A stretch of 64,000 nt of DNA from Mercurialis annua (taxonomy: Eukaryota > Streptophyta > Magnoliopsida > Malpighiales > Euphorbiaceae). Below, piece after piece: positions 26,395-35,515 of this stretch. Within the stretch, counting starts at the first letter, position 1; every line of letters starts with the position of its first letter. The stretch covers positions 9,736,501 through 9,800,500 of the forward strand of contig NC_065576.1 in NCBI RefSeq assembly GCF_937616625.2. The letters are read 5' to 3'. Both the position numbers and the translations under genes were made by a program. The notes below the pieces were generated by a model, which was not told the DNA's origin, ran no database searches, and was given only the letters and a program-made list of their open reading frames with translations.

Positions 26395-27544
26395 ATGTCT
26401 TCTTCTTCTGACGATTTCCTTTCCGGGTTTCAAGTAGATTTGGACGTTCCGATGGGTGGTCCTGACGCTCATATCGCCAACATTATTCCTGACGACGTTG
26501 ATGTGGATGTAGCTCCTGCTGATATTCCCATCGCTCCCGTCGAGATAGCGTTGCCTGCGGGTGATGAGGTTATTGTTGTAGATGATGATGATGACTTGGC
26601 TGATCCAGTAGGTGACGAGGCGGTTCCATCGCTACTTCCCCCTCTAGCATCATTTACCGTCTCGGGGGGAGTTGGGGGTGTGAATTCAGATGGGCTGGTT
26701 GTTGCTGATTCGGGAGAAATTTCCTTGGGTCGAGACCTGGATTCTCCGTCTAGGAAGAGACGTCGAGTTGGCGATGGTTCTCCATCGAGGGAGAGTCTTC
26801 CTGGAAGCTCTTCTTCTGCCCCGGATTTGGTGCAGTGGGTCGAAGGTCAGGATCCCGCTAGTTTGCTGAATCCTAGAGTGTTAGCGGAATATATCCGAAC
26901 TTTGGCGATTCCTGATGATGTCACGTGGTTTTGTGCTAGGCCGGGTCAGGAGCTTTCTGATCTGGCTTGTTTTCATGGTTTCTCTGTAAGTGTTTTCTTT
27001 CTTGAATATAATATATATATTTTTTTATTCTGTTGTTTCCTTACTTATCTGTTTTTGGTGTTTGTAGGCTCTTCAATATGTTCTGGTATTGAACGACCGC
27101 CGACAGTGTGCCGAGGAGGAGGTCGAGCGTCTATCTTCTCTTTTGGCGACTTCCGAGTCTGAAAGGGCAAAATTGAAGGCATCTTTGGAAGAGCATGATT
27201 CCCTTTTGGCGCAACTTAAGGCGCAGGATGCGATTAACGATCGCCAAGTTAAAGTGATCGAGAAGAAAACCGATGACTTGACTCAAGAGATAGAGGAGCT
27301 TATTCGAATCAATTCCCTTGTTGGTGGGGAGAGGGATAAGCTAAGGTCGGAGGTTGAAGGTCTTCACATCCGTTTACTGGATACGAAAGCTTTTTATTCT
27401 GCTTTGATAAGCGAGTATCGCCTTGCGATTGGGAGGAAACTTCTGGAGCAGAATCGTAATATTGATCTTTCTGGAGTTAATGGGTTGGATCCCCAGGCCA
27501 TCGCTCGTGACCTTCTTGTCAAGATATCTAAGGACCGTGTCTAG
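26395..27544 (+). CDS. Antisense gene of the Tat element, acidic and coiled-coil exons
   Basis: Exon 26395-26985 and exon 27068-27544 are joined by a phase-0 GT-AG intron (26986-27067) and encode about 355 residues. The first part is very acidic (VIVVDDDDDLADPVGDEA) with a basic nuclear-signal-like SRKRRRVG, the second a long coiled coil (AEEEVERLSSLLATSESER through KTDDLTQEIEELI) ending at TAG 27542. The acidic-then-coiled-coil layout is usual for the C-terminal half of these antisense proteins. It starts with its own ATG right after the acceptor of the preceding intron. No lesion inside. Function unknown. Confidence 0.7.
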
Positions 27545-28240
27545 TAGTTTTTCTTTTGATTGTATTTGTTAATGTACGAATTTTGTTTTTTGTAATTCGC
27601 AATTTATGAATATATTTTCTTCGTGTTTCTTCGAAAGTGTGCTTTCGCCTTATATCAATTTTTTGTTTATGTACTTGTCTTGCCTCGAGGGTTATTCTAA
27701 ACCCTGTTCTTGGCGTTGCTTTTTATAGAGTTAATCTAAACTCTTTTATTTTGTTTTTATTTCGAGTTAATCTAAACTCTTTATCTTTTGTGTTTTGAGT
27801 TAATCTAAACTCTTTTTTGGCGATTTGCCTTTTCTGAGTTAATTTAAACTCGTTTTTCTTGGCTATCCGCCTTTTGCGGCGATTTGCCTAGTTTGGCGAT
27901 TTTGCCTTGAGTTAATTTAAACTCATTTTCTTGGCTATCAGCCTTTTCGTGTTGATTCGCCTTGTTTGGTGATTTTGCCTTTCTTGAGTTTGATCTTTAA
28001 CTTATTTTTTTCTTCTTTCATCTTTGATTTAATCATTCGTGGCTGTTCTTGATTTTTATTTCTTTATTGGTTCGTCTGGCTAATCAGATAGTAGGAAAAC
28101 TGAACTTTTATTGATAAAAAGATGTCATACAAAATATTAAAGATAGATTTGACGCCATCTGGTAAGACATAAAGTCGTTACCGATGATGGGTCGTTTTCC
28201 GTTTCTATTCTTCCTTCTTTTCGGTCTTGTTTTCTTGGAG
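27545..28240 (+). repeat. Spacer with repeated inverted unit GAGTTAATCTAAACTC
   Basis: After the antisense gene, the self-complementary-ended unit GAGTTAATCTAAACTC recurs at about 27728, 27764, 27798, 27835 and 27909, and a related GGGTTATTCTAAACCC at 27690. Between them the phrase GGCGATTTGCCTT or GGCTATCCGCC is repeated. This is likely the 3' region of the plus-strand transcript and the site of the pol deletion. Confidence 0.7.
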
Positions 28241-28249
28241 GTCTACTAC

Positions 28250-28920
28250 TCACTCGTCATAGCACTTCTTGGCTATTCCTTGGTCTCCTCTCAGCGTCAC
28301 TACTCCCTTTTCGGTTGGTATTTTCATTGCCAACGCTCTTATGCTAGTTACTGTCGCCGAATCATGGAGGAAAGGTCTTCCTAGGATGGCATTGTATGTT
28401 AATTCCATGTCCACTATGTTAAACCGTGACATGACTTTCTTGTTTATTCCTCTTTCTGGGCCGATTATTACTTCCAAGGTGACTGCTCCAGTGGAGTGAT
28501 GGAGGGGCCACCGAGTCCTGATAGCGGAATTGGGACTCGGCGTAGCCTTGACGCCGTTCCTCCAAGCATTTTGTATGCTGCGTTTGTCATGAGGTTTACC
28601 GCACTTCCTTCGTCGATTAGGATTCGCTCCATGTTCCAATTTTCAATGATAGTAGTTACTACCAAAGCATCGTTGTGGGGCGCTTTGACGTATTCATAGT
28701 CTTCTACATCAAAGATCACCGGTGGCATGTGAGTTTCTCTTATGTTCATCACTTCCTTCCTCTGCTTTCTCCTGATCGTGGAGCTGCTATGTCCTCCTCC
28801 ATTAATCATGTGTATGGTTCCCAAAATTTTGGATGGGCGCTCGTCTTCTTTCTCTTTTGGCTTGTCTTCTCTGCTTCTTTTTTTCTCCTTTGTTATTGCT
28901 CTTCTCTTTTCGGGCCACAA
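28250..28920 (-). pseudogene. Tat element aspartic protease
   Basis: The open frame 28920-28468 ends the nucleocapsid linker and carries the protease site RILIDEGSAVNLM, where the family has D-x-G-S. A frameshift near 28500 moves the reading to 28497-28250, which holds the C-terminal protease block (NAILGRPFLHDS, then PTEKGVVTLRGDQ). The next codons meet several stops and no reverse transcriptase follows, marking the left edge of the pol deletion at roughly 28200-28250. Confidence 0.8.
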
Positions 28921-30677
28921 ATTTCCTCAGCTCGCCTGTGTCGATCATCCTTTCGATTTCGACCTTTAAGTCTCTGCAGCTATCCGTTTCATGTCCGTAA
29001 TCGTCGTGAAATTTGCAGTACTTTCTGGTGTCTCTTATCTCTGCTTTCATCTTTGGTGGCCATACCACATTTTTGACATTTTCTTTGATCCACATGAGGA
29101 CATTAGTTCGGATGGTGTTTAGCGGGGTGAAGTTGTTCTCGTCATCTCTAGGATCATATCTCGATTCATATCTTGCCTGGGGGGCGAATCGTCTGTTCTC
29201 CTCTGGCCTTCCTCTCCTGTCATCAGGTTTGGACTTGGTTTTTTCTCTGGATTTCTCTTTTGACTCTTTTCCTTTTGCTTCCTTTCCACGGATCGCCCTT
29301 CGCCCTTCGTCTAGCTCGAAGTATTTCTGGGCTATGCCCATTAAGTTCGAGAAAGTCGTGGGCTTATTGACTAGTAGCTTGTCCACCAATTTTCCGAATC
29401 GCGTCCCTTCTCGCAATGCTTCTGTCGCCATGTCGACGTTCAGGTTGTCAATCTTCATAGCTTGCTTGTTGAATCGTTCGATGTAGCTTCGTAGGGTTTT
29501 TCCTTCTTCTTGAAAGCAGGATCTTAGGATGCTAGTGGTGGTTTTTGCTGGGATGTTTGTGAGATATCTATTGAGGAACTCTGTTGAGAGCGAAGCGAAG
29601 CTCTTGATTGAGCCTGGTTTTAATTTGTTATACCATCTTTGGGCCGTGCCCGTGAGTGTGGTAGGGAAAACCCTGCAGAGAATGGCGTCTGACACGCTGA
29701 GTAGCCCCATGGTCGCTGTGAATCTAGACGTATGGTCTTGGGGGTCTCCTTCCCTATTGAAAGTTGGCAGGATCGGTAGCTTCATGCTGCGTGGGATGGT
29801 TTCCTCCATGATCTCGGGCGAGAGGGGGGATCCTTTCAACCTGAGATCGTCTATGTCCAACTCTTCAGATTTTAGTTTTTTGAGTGCTTTGGCGATCTTC
29901 TCTTCCAAATCTTCTTCTACTACATACGTGGATTTGCTTTTTTGGGGTGTTTCTGACGATTCGCCCTCTCCTTCTTGGTGTTTTTTCTTAGTTTGCTCTT
30001 TCCCTGCATCTCTTTCTTATCGCTTGCTCTTTGGCGGGGCGTCTTCTTTTTCCTTCTCTCTCCGTTCGTCTCTTTTTGAATTCAAACCACTCCGGGCGTC
30101 CTCCTGGTTGTGCTCGTTTCTGGGTGTCTCTGGTGATTCCTCATTAGATTTGTCTCTATTCGGACTTTCCTCGTCGCTTGTTCTATTTTCTCGCTGGTTT
30201 CTTGCTTCGTTTCTTTCTTCATTCCCTCTGGTTCGGGGTTCCTTGCTCTTATTGTTTTCTGCTCTTGTCTCTCGACGGCTTGGGTTTGCGTTTTCTGTTC
30301 TTCCTCTTCTTCTTGGAGCTGTAGGGCTGAAATTTTCCCTTAGGATTTTCATGGTTTCTTCGTGCCTGTCGTTCGTTCTTTTGGCTTCGCTAGCCAATCT
30401 GTCTAGATTTGCCTGTACTGATTCTAGTACCTTTTTCAGCATTTCGTTGTACGAATCTTGTGCTGCTACGCTTGGTGCTTGTTGTTCTTCAGTGCCCAGA
30501 TTGAAAGCAATTGGGTTGCTTCCCCTCATCGGATTAGTTTGGTATTGAGGTGTTGAAAAAGAGGGCCCTCCGGTATTGCTTTTTTCCCTGCCCGTCTTCC
30601 GTCACGTTGATTATCTCCGGAGTGTTTTTTGGGTCCATTGGTTGTTTGTCTTTCAGGTTTACTCTTTCAGAAGTCAT
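28802..30677 (-). pseudogene. Tat element gag
   Basis: Gag should build the particle. The start MTSERVNLKDKQPMDPKN is at 30677. A one-base slip at an A-run near 30585 shifts the frame; 30529-30020 encodes a charged, Arg/Glu-rich region up to a TAA at about 30018. The second open frame (29908-28802, 368 codons) carries the Retrotrans_gag domain with RWYNKLKPGSIKSFASLST and FLNRY, then a basic region (KEKSREKTK) and one zinc-knuckle-like C/H motif (CKFHDDYGHETDSC). Two lesions in an otherwise complete gag agree with a young element now unable to make its own particle protein. Confidence 0.85.
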
Positions 30678-30741
30678 CTTCTTCAATGAGATTTGTTTTT
30701 GAGTTCAGAAAAGCTCCTTTTTTTTTAAGTTTAGTTAAGCC

Positions 30742-30762
30742 TTTCCCACAGACGCCGCCAAT
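30742..30762 (-). promoter_or_regulatory. Primer-binding site of the Tat element
   Basis: Minus strand just inside the 5' LTR reads ATTGGCGGCGTCTGTGGG. TGGCG..GTCTGTGGG is a common plant gypsy primer site; one base spacing follows the LTR end. The tRNA was not assigned. Confidence 0.6.
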
Positions 30763-31357
30763 TGATGGAGTCTGCCTTCTGAACCGGTGAGTAAGACCTG
30801 CAAAACAAGGTAGAAGCTAACCGGACGGTGGTTGTCCGATTAACTCTCTGATGCTAAAGTCAGTTTAGAGCTTTGAGCAGCGTTTTGTGTATATGAATGT
30901 AATTGTGATTCTAGGCATACCTCGTGCTCCTTTTATAGTAGTCGAATATACCTAGTAGAGTCGTATTAGGCAGGTGAATCCTACTTTGTAGGGATTCGGC
31001 GATATCGTAGGGATTCTCCTGATTAGTCGTGATCTACCTTAATCTGATAAGAGTCCTATTTAGGAACGTCTTCCTAAATAGTCTTATCTTCCTAAAGTAG
31101 AGCTTATCCTTCCATATATAGCGTTTGTGTCCGAATAGGACAATACTTCCATTCTTAGTCGATTAGCCGAATCCCGGACCTGACGCGCTTTGGGCGGATC
31201 ATGTGGGATTCGGTCTTTATTAGCATATCACCGAATCTTAAAGGATTCGGCGTATCCTTCATATCTTCGGATCTTTAGGGGAAGTCCGGTATCACCTGAG
31301 AGTGGATCTCCTGTAACTCGACTCCATTATATTTACCATGGGATTCGGTATCCATCA
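30763..31357 (-). repeat. Tat element 5' LTR (sense strand minus)
   Basis: This LTR lies next to the primer-binding-like site, so it is the promoter LTR. It is 595 bases long with TG...CA ends and differs from its partner at about ten positions, all transitions by eye. Confidence 0.9.
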
Positions 31358-31362
31358 TTAAT

Positions 31363-32098
31363 CAATAAAAAAATAAAATTAATCTAAAATTTTGAGAAGC
31401 TCACTTTTTTATAAAATATTTATTTAATTTTTATCATTTTAATAAATAATTTATTTTATTTTTTTCTAATATAAAAATTATTATTAACATAGTATTAATA
31501 TTATAAATAACCAATATTTTTAAATAATTTATTTTTAATATATTATAGATAAATTAATATACGTGGTTCTAGTAATAACCGTACCGAACCATTAGAACCA
31601 AATCTTCGTACCGAACCGTACCGAAAAATAAAAGTTTCGGACCGATTATTGATAGGGATATGGAGATCCCATTTTTGCAATTCCCGTTTTGGTTTGGTTC
31701 CGGAGATTCGCCAATCCCCGGACTCTCCCGAACCGTGCTCACCCCTAAAAATTGCCGGTTCATAAACCCTGACCAGGTCTAGATTAATTTATGCCTTTCA
31801 TTTTATTCAATTGTGATTCGAAAGTGATGAATAAAATAAATGAATCATTTGGTAATTTTTTGTAGTTTAGAATTATATGATTTGAAGGTCTATGGAATTA
31901 ATAATTGATTTTGGAATATATATAATATTAGTAGTTTTGATTATATATATTGAAGCAATTACTGAGTTTCAAATTATATTTTACAATTTGATATACGAAG
32001 TGTATGGTGATGATAAACCGATTCTAGAGTTGATGAACTTGGTCAACTATAATATACGTGATGAGTTTGAGGAATGAAAGTGTTTAATTGATAATTGA
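31363..32098. other. Right part of the AT-rich hAT core and flank
   Basis: 31363-31560 continues the AT-rich repeats of 21400-21750. 31560-31747 is the right arm with ACCGAACC motifs. 31782-32098 is AT-rich with a 61-codon open frame at 31892 that has no recognised domain and is probably chance. Confidence 0.4.
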
Positions 32099-32472
32099 TA
32101 GGGGTGAGAAAAAAATCGGTCAAATAAATTAACCGAACCGAAACTATAAAACCAAACCAAAAATATGGTTAGCCGGTCAAAGAATTTAGATTTAGGTTTT
32201 AAATTTTAAATTTTATGGTTAATAGTTTAGATTTAGATTTTGGAGTTTTAAAAATCACGATTAACCGATTAACCAGTTTATAAATAATATATATTTTTAT
32301 AATGGGATAATGTCAAAATAAAAACAATAGATTATATAATCTACACATATAAAAATTCTAAACACATAAATATATTTAAAAAATATTTTATTTAAGAATA
32401 TATTTTTATTTTAAGGATAATATATATATATATATAGATATATATATATATATATATCTATCTATCTATCTA

Positions 32473-32544
<72 letters not shown>

Positions 32545-32869
32545 AAAGAATTTTATTTTTTTAATAAAATATTTTACCTAATTGAAGTAGGAATATATAA
32601 GATTTGTATTTTAATAATTAAATAGAATGAAAATAAAGTTTAATTATTAGACTATATTTTGAATTTTGTTTTTGTATCTAATTATTTTAATGGTTACATG
32701 GTTAAAAACTGCAAAACTGAAAAATCAAACTGTTTTAATTAGTCAACTGATTTAATGGTTAACCATTTAAAATTTTAGGTTTAGGTTTTTAATTTTAAAA
32801 ACCATACTACTATGAACTGGTTTACAAATTACCCTCGTGTTACGGTTAACCGGTCCATGCCCACCCCTA
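32099..32869. mobile_element. hAT-like non-autonomous element
   Basis: The left end TAGGGGTGAGAAAAAAATC and the right end, inverted TAGGGGTGGGCATGGACC, match the hAT type. The flanking octamers ATAATTGA (32091-32098) and ACAATTAA (32870-32877) agree at six of eight positions. Inside are GGTTAACCGG-type arms and a compound (TA)n/(TCTA)n microsatellite at about 32420-32541. Confidence 0.65.
32420..32541. repeat. Compound (TA)n and (TCTA)n microsatellite
   Basis: TA dinucleotides surround a TCTATCTATCTATCTATC block, about 120 bases in all. Confidence 0.95.
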
Positions 32870-32877
32870 ACAATTAA

Positions 32878-33737
32878 TAACATTGGTTTTAAATGACAAT
32901 TTAATCATTCAAAATTTTTCAAATACAGAGGTTAAATCAATAACCGATTAGCTATGTAAATGAGGTGTAAGTATAAGAGAGGTATCTGGTAAATTTATTT
33001 TATGTGAGTCGTGACATGGGATTTGTGATTGGGAGAAGTCTAGAGGTTAAATTTTTGGTTTAGGTTTGACAGTCCTGTGATATAATATGTGTTAATTTGC
33101 GCATATTGATAGGATTCGGCGAGTTTAAGAGCCTCGAGATCAGAACAACCGTAATCGAGATAATATGAAAAGCATAAAAATTGTGAGTTAATATTGTTAC
33201 TTATAACCATCTTTTTCAAAAAAATAATAATAAACCGTTACGGATCTGTTGGAACATGTTATTATTGTGTGCGCATCGATTATAATCAAGCTCATGTATA
33301 TGACTGTGATTTCAAATATGATTGACCATTTTATTGGATTAGATATGGATTGGATATTGGTTGAGTTAAGTAACTCAATGGAGTTGGACTCTCAGGAGTT
33401 ATTCTGGTGTGTAATTTAGTGGAGCTGGGCTCTCGGAACTCACAGCTTGCAGATTAAGTGGCAGTGGGTGGTAATTCGATGGAGCATCGCTCTCGTGAGA
33501 AAGGCCTTTAGAATGTGATCTTTACTATCTCAATTAACATGATCATTTGCCTATCATCGGATGTAGTTTACGAGCACTCTAATTGGCCTCTTCCAAAAAT
33601 CTAGTGCATCCCTATATCCATCAAACACCAGCGGTCTTAACCTCATATATACTAATACAAGATTTCTATCGCTATTATGTCTCACGCGTTGATGTTATTA
33701 TATCTACTGTCATCATTACCGATTGATCATGCATAGG
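32878..33737 (+). mobile_element. Gypsy-LTR-like fragment (about 33090-33560) in AT-rich DNA
   Basis: The phrases GCCTCGAGATCAGAACAA, then GTGGAGCTGGGCTCTCGGAA and ACTCACAGC, occur in the same order as in 17930-18580 and 37190-37290. It is short and uncoding. The flanks on either side hold nothing recognised. Confidence 0.4.
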
Positions 33738-34223
33738 TAGAGCTGTGCAATTGGTTAGTTTGGTCGGTTCGGTCACCGAACTGAACAAACTAAAAACCAA
33801 AATTTGGTAAACATCTAAAACCAAACCGGACCGAACTTTAAATTCGGATTACACAAAACCGAAAAAAAAAGTTTGGTTCATTTCGGTTCAGTTAAAAACC
33901 CAAAAATTTTATTTTTTTTGTTTATCTTAAAATAATTTAAATATTAAATAATAAAAAATTTATATGTTTATTAGCATATTCATATGTTGTATGAAATTTC
34001 CTAACTTACATATCAACTATAATATAGGAATTTATATTTGTTTTTAATTTGATTGTTTGGTTTTTTTGGTTTTTACGATTTTCAAAATATTCAAACTGAA
34101 CCAATTATCGAATACCAAACTTTTATCTAATTACAAATTGAACAAAACCGTATTCACTAAATAAACAAACCGTAATTTGGTTCAGTTTTTCAGTTCTGTT
34201 CGGTTCAGTTTTGCCCACCCTCA
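33738..34223. mobile_element. hAT-like non-autonomous element
   Basis: The left end TAGAGCTGTGCAATTGG and the right end, inverted TGAGGGTGGGCAAAACTG, resemble each other. Inward arms are filled with GGTTCGGTT and its complement. The flanking octamers TGCATAGG and TGTGTAGC match at five positions. Non-coding. Confidence 0.45.
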
Positions 34224-34302
34224 TGTGTAGCCAATTACTCAGCTTGCATTTGAGCTTTATTAGCTTGCATTACAGAAGCTCTCACTAAAAATTAATTCAT
34301 AC

Positions 34303-34473
34303 CTATTGCTTGAACATTCGGCTATTGTGAAATTCTTGACCCATATCCTGTATGCCGCCTCTCATTGTCGGATGGACCGGTTGATTCTCACTTTTGTAAA
34401 CATAATCTTCATCTTGAACTTCTTCCACTCGTTTTGCAACAGCACGAGCCCGATTACGATGTGGCTCCAACAT
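34303..34473 (-). other. Short open frame, unrecognised
   Basis: A 56-codon ATG-started frame (MLEPHRNRARAVAKRVEEV, then QDEDYVYKSENQ) with a basic start and polar tail. It could be the first exon of a lost gag-like gene or chance. No neighbour supports a function. Confidence 0.25.
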
Positions 34474-34498
34474 TCTAATAGAAAAACTTGTTCAATAC

Positions 34499-35515
34499 CT
34501 ATAACGTAGTTGTTAGAGCAAGCCTTCTAATATCATCCATAACATTCTTACCTGAAGCATTCCTTGTAAACCAACTTATGAATCTTCTCCAACTTCTGAT
34601 GTTAGTAGGACCATTGCAAACATGTAATATTTTGTTCCAGACCATCTTAGCAAACTCACATTTATAAAGACTAAGAGTCTCAATCTCTTTAATACATAGC
34701 ACACAAGTATCATCTTCAGTAACACCCCATCTTTTCAGCTTATTCTTAGTTCTCAGTCTTATTTTCATCACTAGTCACATAATAAAATTGTATCTTGGAA
34801 TACAATTCATACCCCCCCCCCCCCAATCTTATGCCAAACCATATTTTGATGATTGTTATTGTAAGCCTCCCAAGTTTTATCAATAGAGAAGGATCCATTA
34901 TCCACCACAGTCAAATTAATCTCATCACTTTGTCTATCAATAGGCTGGAAATTATTTCTTATATACTGCCAGGCAACATCAGTTTCAGCATCCATGTGGT
35001 CAAGCAAAATCCACCTGTTGTTTCTCCATAAATCATCCACCTTAATATTCTTTAGAATAGCAACATCTCTCATTTTAACTCTATGAAATTTTTTAAGAAG
35101 GGAACACCCATGGATCCAAGGGTCATTCCAAAAGTCAGTGTTGTTTCCATTGCCTATCTTGTAATACATAACTTTCTTGATATCATTTTTGATGTTAAGG
35201 ATCCCCCTCCACACCTAGCTGTTTTTGTTATTGATTAATCATTCTATTCTTAACCCCCTCATCAATGTTGCAATAGAACATTTAACTCATATTGTAGTTA
35301 ACCTAAATCCCAAAAGTACTTTTCAACATGTTCAGCTTTTCACTCATGAACTGAATAGAGTCCTCATATCCTTGACAGAAGATTAAAAGGTCATCAACAA
35401 ACATCAAATGGTTAATCATAAGACTCTTAAAACCAGGGTGGAATTTAAACAATGAGTTGGTTTTGTTAAGAGATCTAGAGAGGTATTCCATACATATGAA
35501 AAACACGAGGGGCAC
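34499..35515 (-). pseudogene. LINE A ORF2, second half of reverse transcriptase and zf-RVT
   Basis: The frame 35515-35303 begins PLVFFICMEYLSRSL and holds FVDDLLIF, the polymerase active-site motif. 35214-34807 (YYKIGNGNNTDFWNDPWI) and 34771-34499 (CVLCIKEIETLSLYKCEFA) give the connection and the zinc-binding zf-RVT domain with most of its Cys kept and the His lost. A run of C at 34811-34823 breaks the frame. Confidence 0.75.

Larger units (their letters stand above)
24492..31357 (-). mobile_element. Ty3/gypsy retrotransposon, Tat-type, pol-deleted, with antisense gene
   Basis: Two 595-bp LTRs (24492-25086 and 30763-31357) start TGATGGA and end TCCATCA, with a perfect 5-bp duplication TTAAT outside (24487-24491 and 31358-31362). 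A primer-binding-like site TGGCGGCGTCTGTGGG lies inside the right LTR on the minus strand, and a G-run polypurine tract inside the left, so the sense strand is minus. Gag and protease follow the right LTR; reverse transcriptase, RNase H and integrase are absent. Between the deletion and the left LTR a gene runs the opposite way, as known for Tat-lineage elements. The LTRs differ at about ten sites, so the insertion is recent. Confidence 0.92.
20340..31747. mobile_element. Inner hAT-like element carrying the Mutator and Tat insertions
   Basis: The left terminus TAGGGGTGTGCACGGATCC (20340) and the right terminus, inverted as TAGGGGTGAGCACGGTTC (ending 31747), match at most positions, the same ends as the hAT elements at 32099 and 60189. 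Inward lie CCGAACCG-rich blocks and a long AT-rich core with diverged internal repeats (21440-21600 resembles 24417-24491 joined to 31363-31410). Removing the two large insertions leaves about 2.2 kb. No convincing 8-bp duplication was found. Confidence 0.5.
19560..31781. mobile_element. Outer hAT-like shell (tentative)
   Basis: The left end TAGAGATGGCCATGAGCC (from 19560) and the right end, which reads TAGACCTGGTCAGGG inverted (to 31781), match imperfectly. Both sides are followed by inward GAACCGG-type motifs, as in a hAT MITE. The flanking octamers (CATGAATG and GATTAATT) agree at only five positions, so this is a hypothesis. Confidence 0.3.

Noticed and set aside
25636..27544. Host gene interpretation of the plus-strand exons
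   Set aside because: They lie wholly between two LTRs with one shared target duplication, and the protein pattern is that of the Tat antisense gene.
29529..30548. 339-codon plus-strand open frame, and neighbouring plus-strand frames at 28675-29486
   Set aside because: They lie exactly opposite the Tat gag frames. Their composition (Ser/Phe/Leu-rich) is the mirror of the Lys/Arg/Glu-rich gag, so they are shadows.
31892..32077. 61-codon frame (acidic, Ile-rich)
   Set aside because: Short, in AT-rich DNA between transposon ends, no domain; expected by chance.
34811..34823. Poly-C tract as a functional site
   Set aside because: It is inside decayed LINE A coding sequence; most likely slippage or a sequencing problem. 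The C-run at 25091 was kept because its position fits a polypurine tract.
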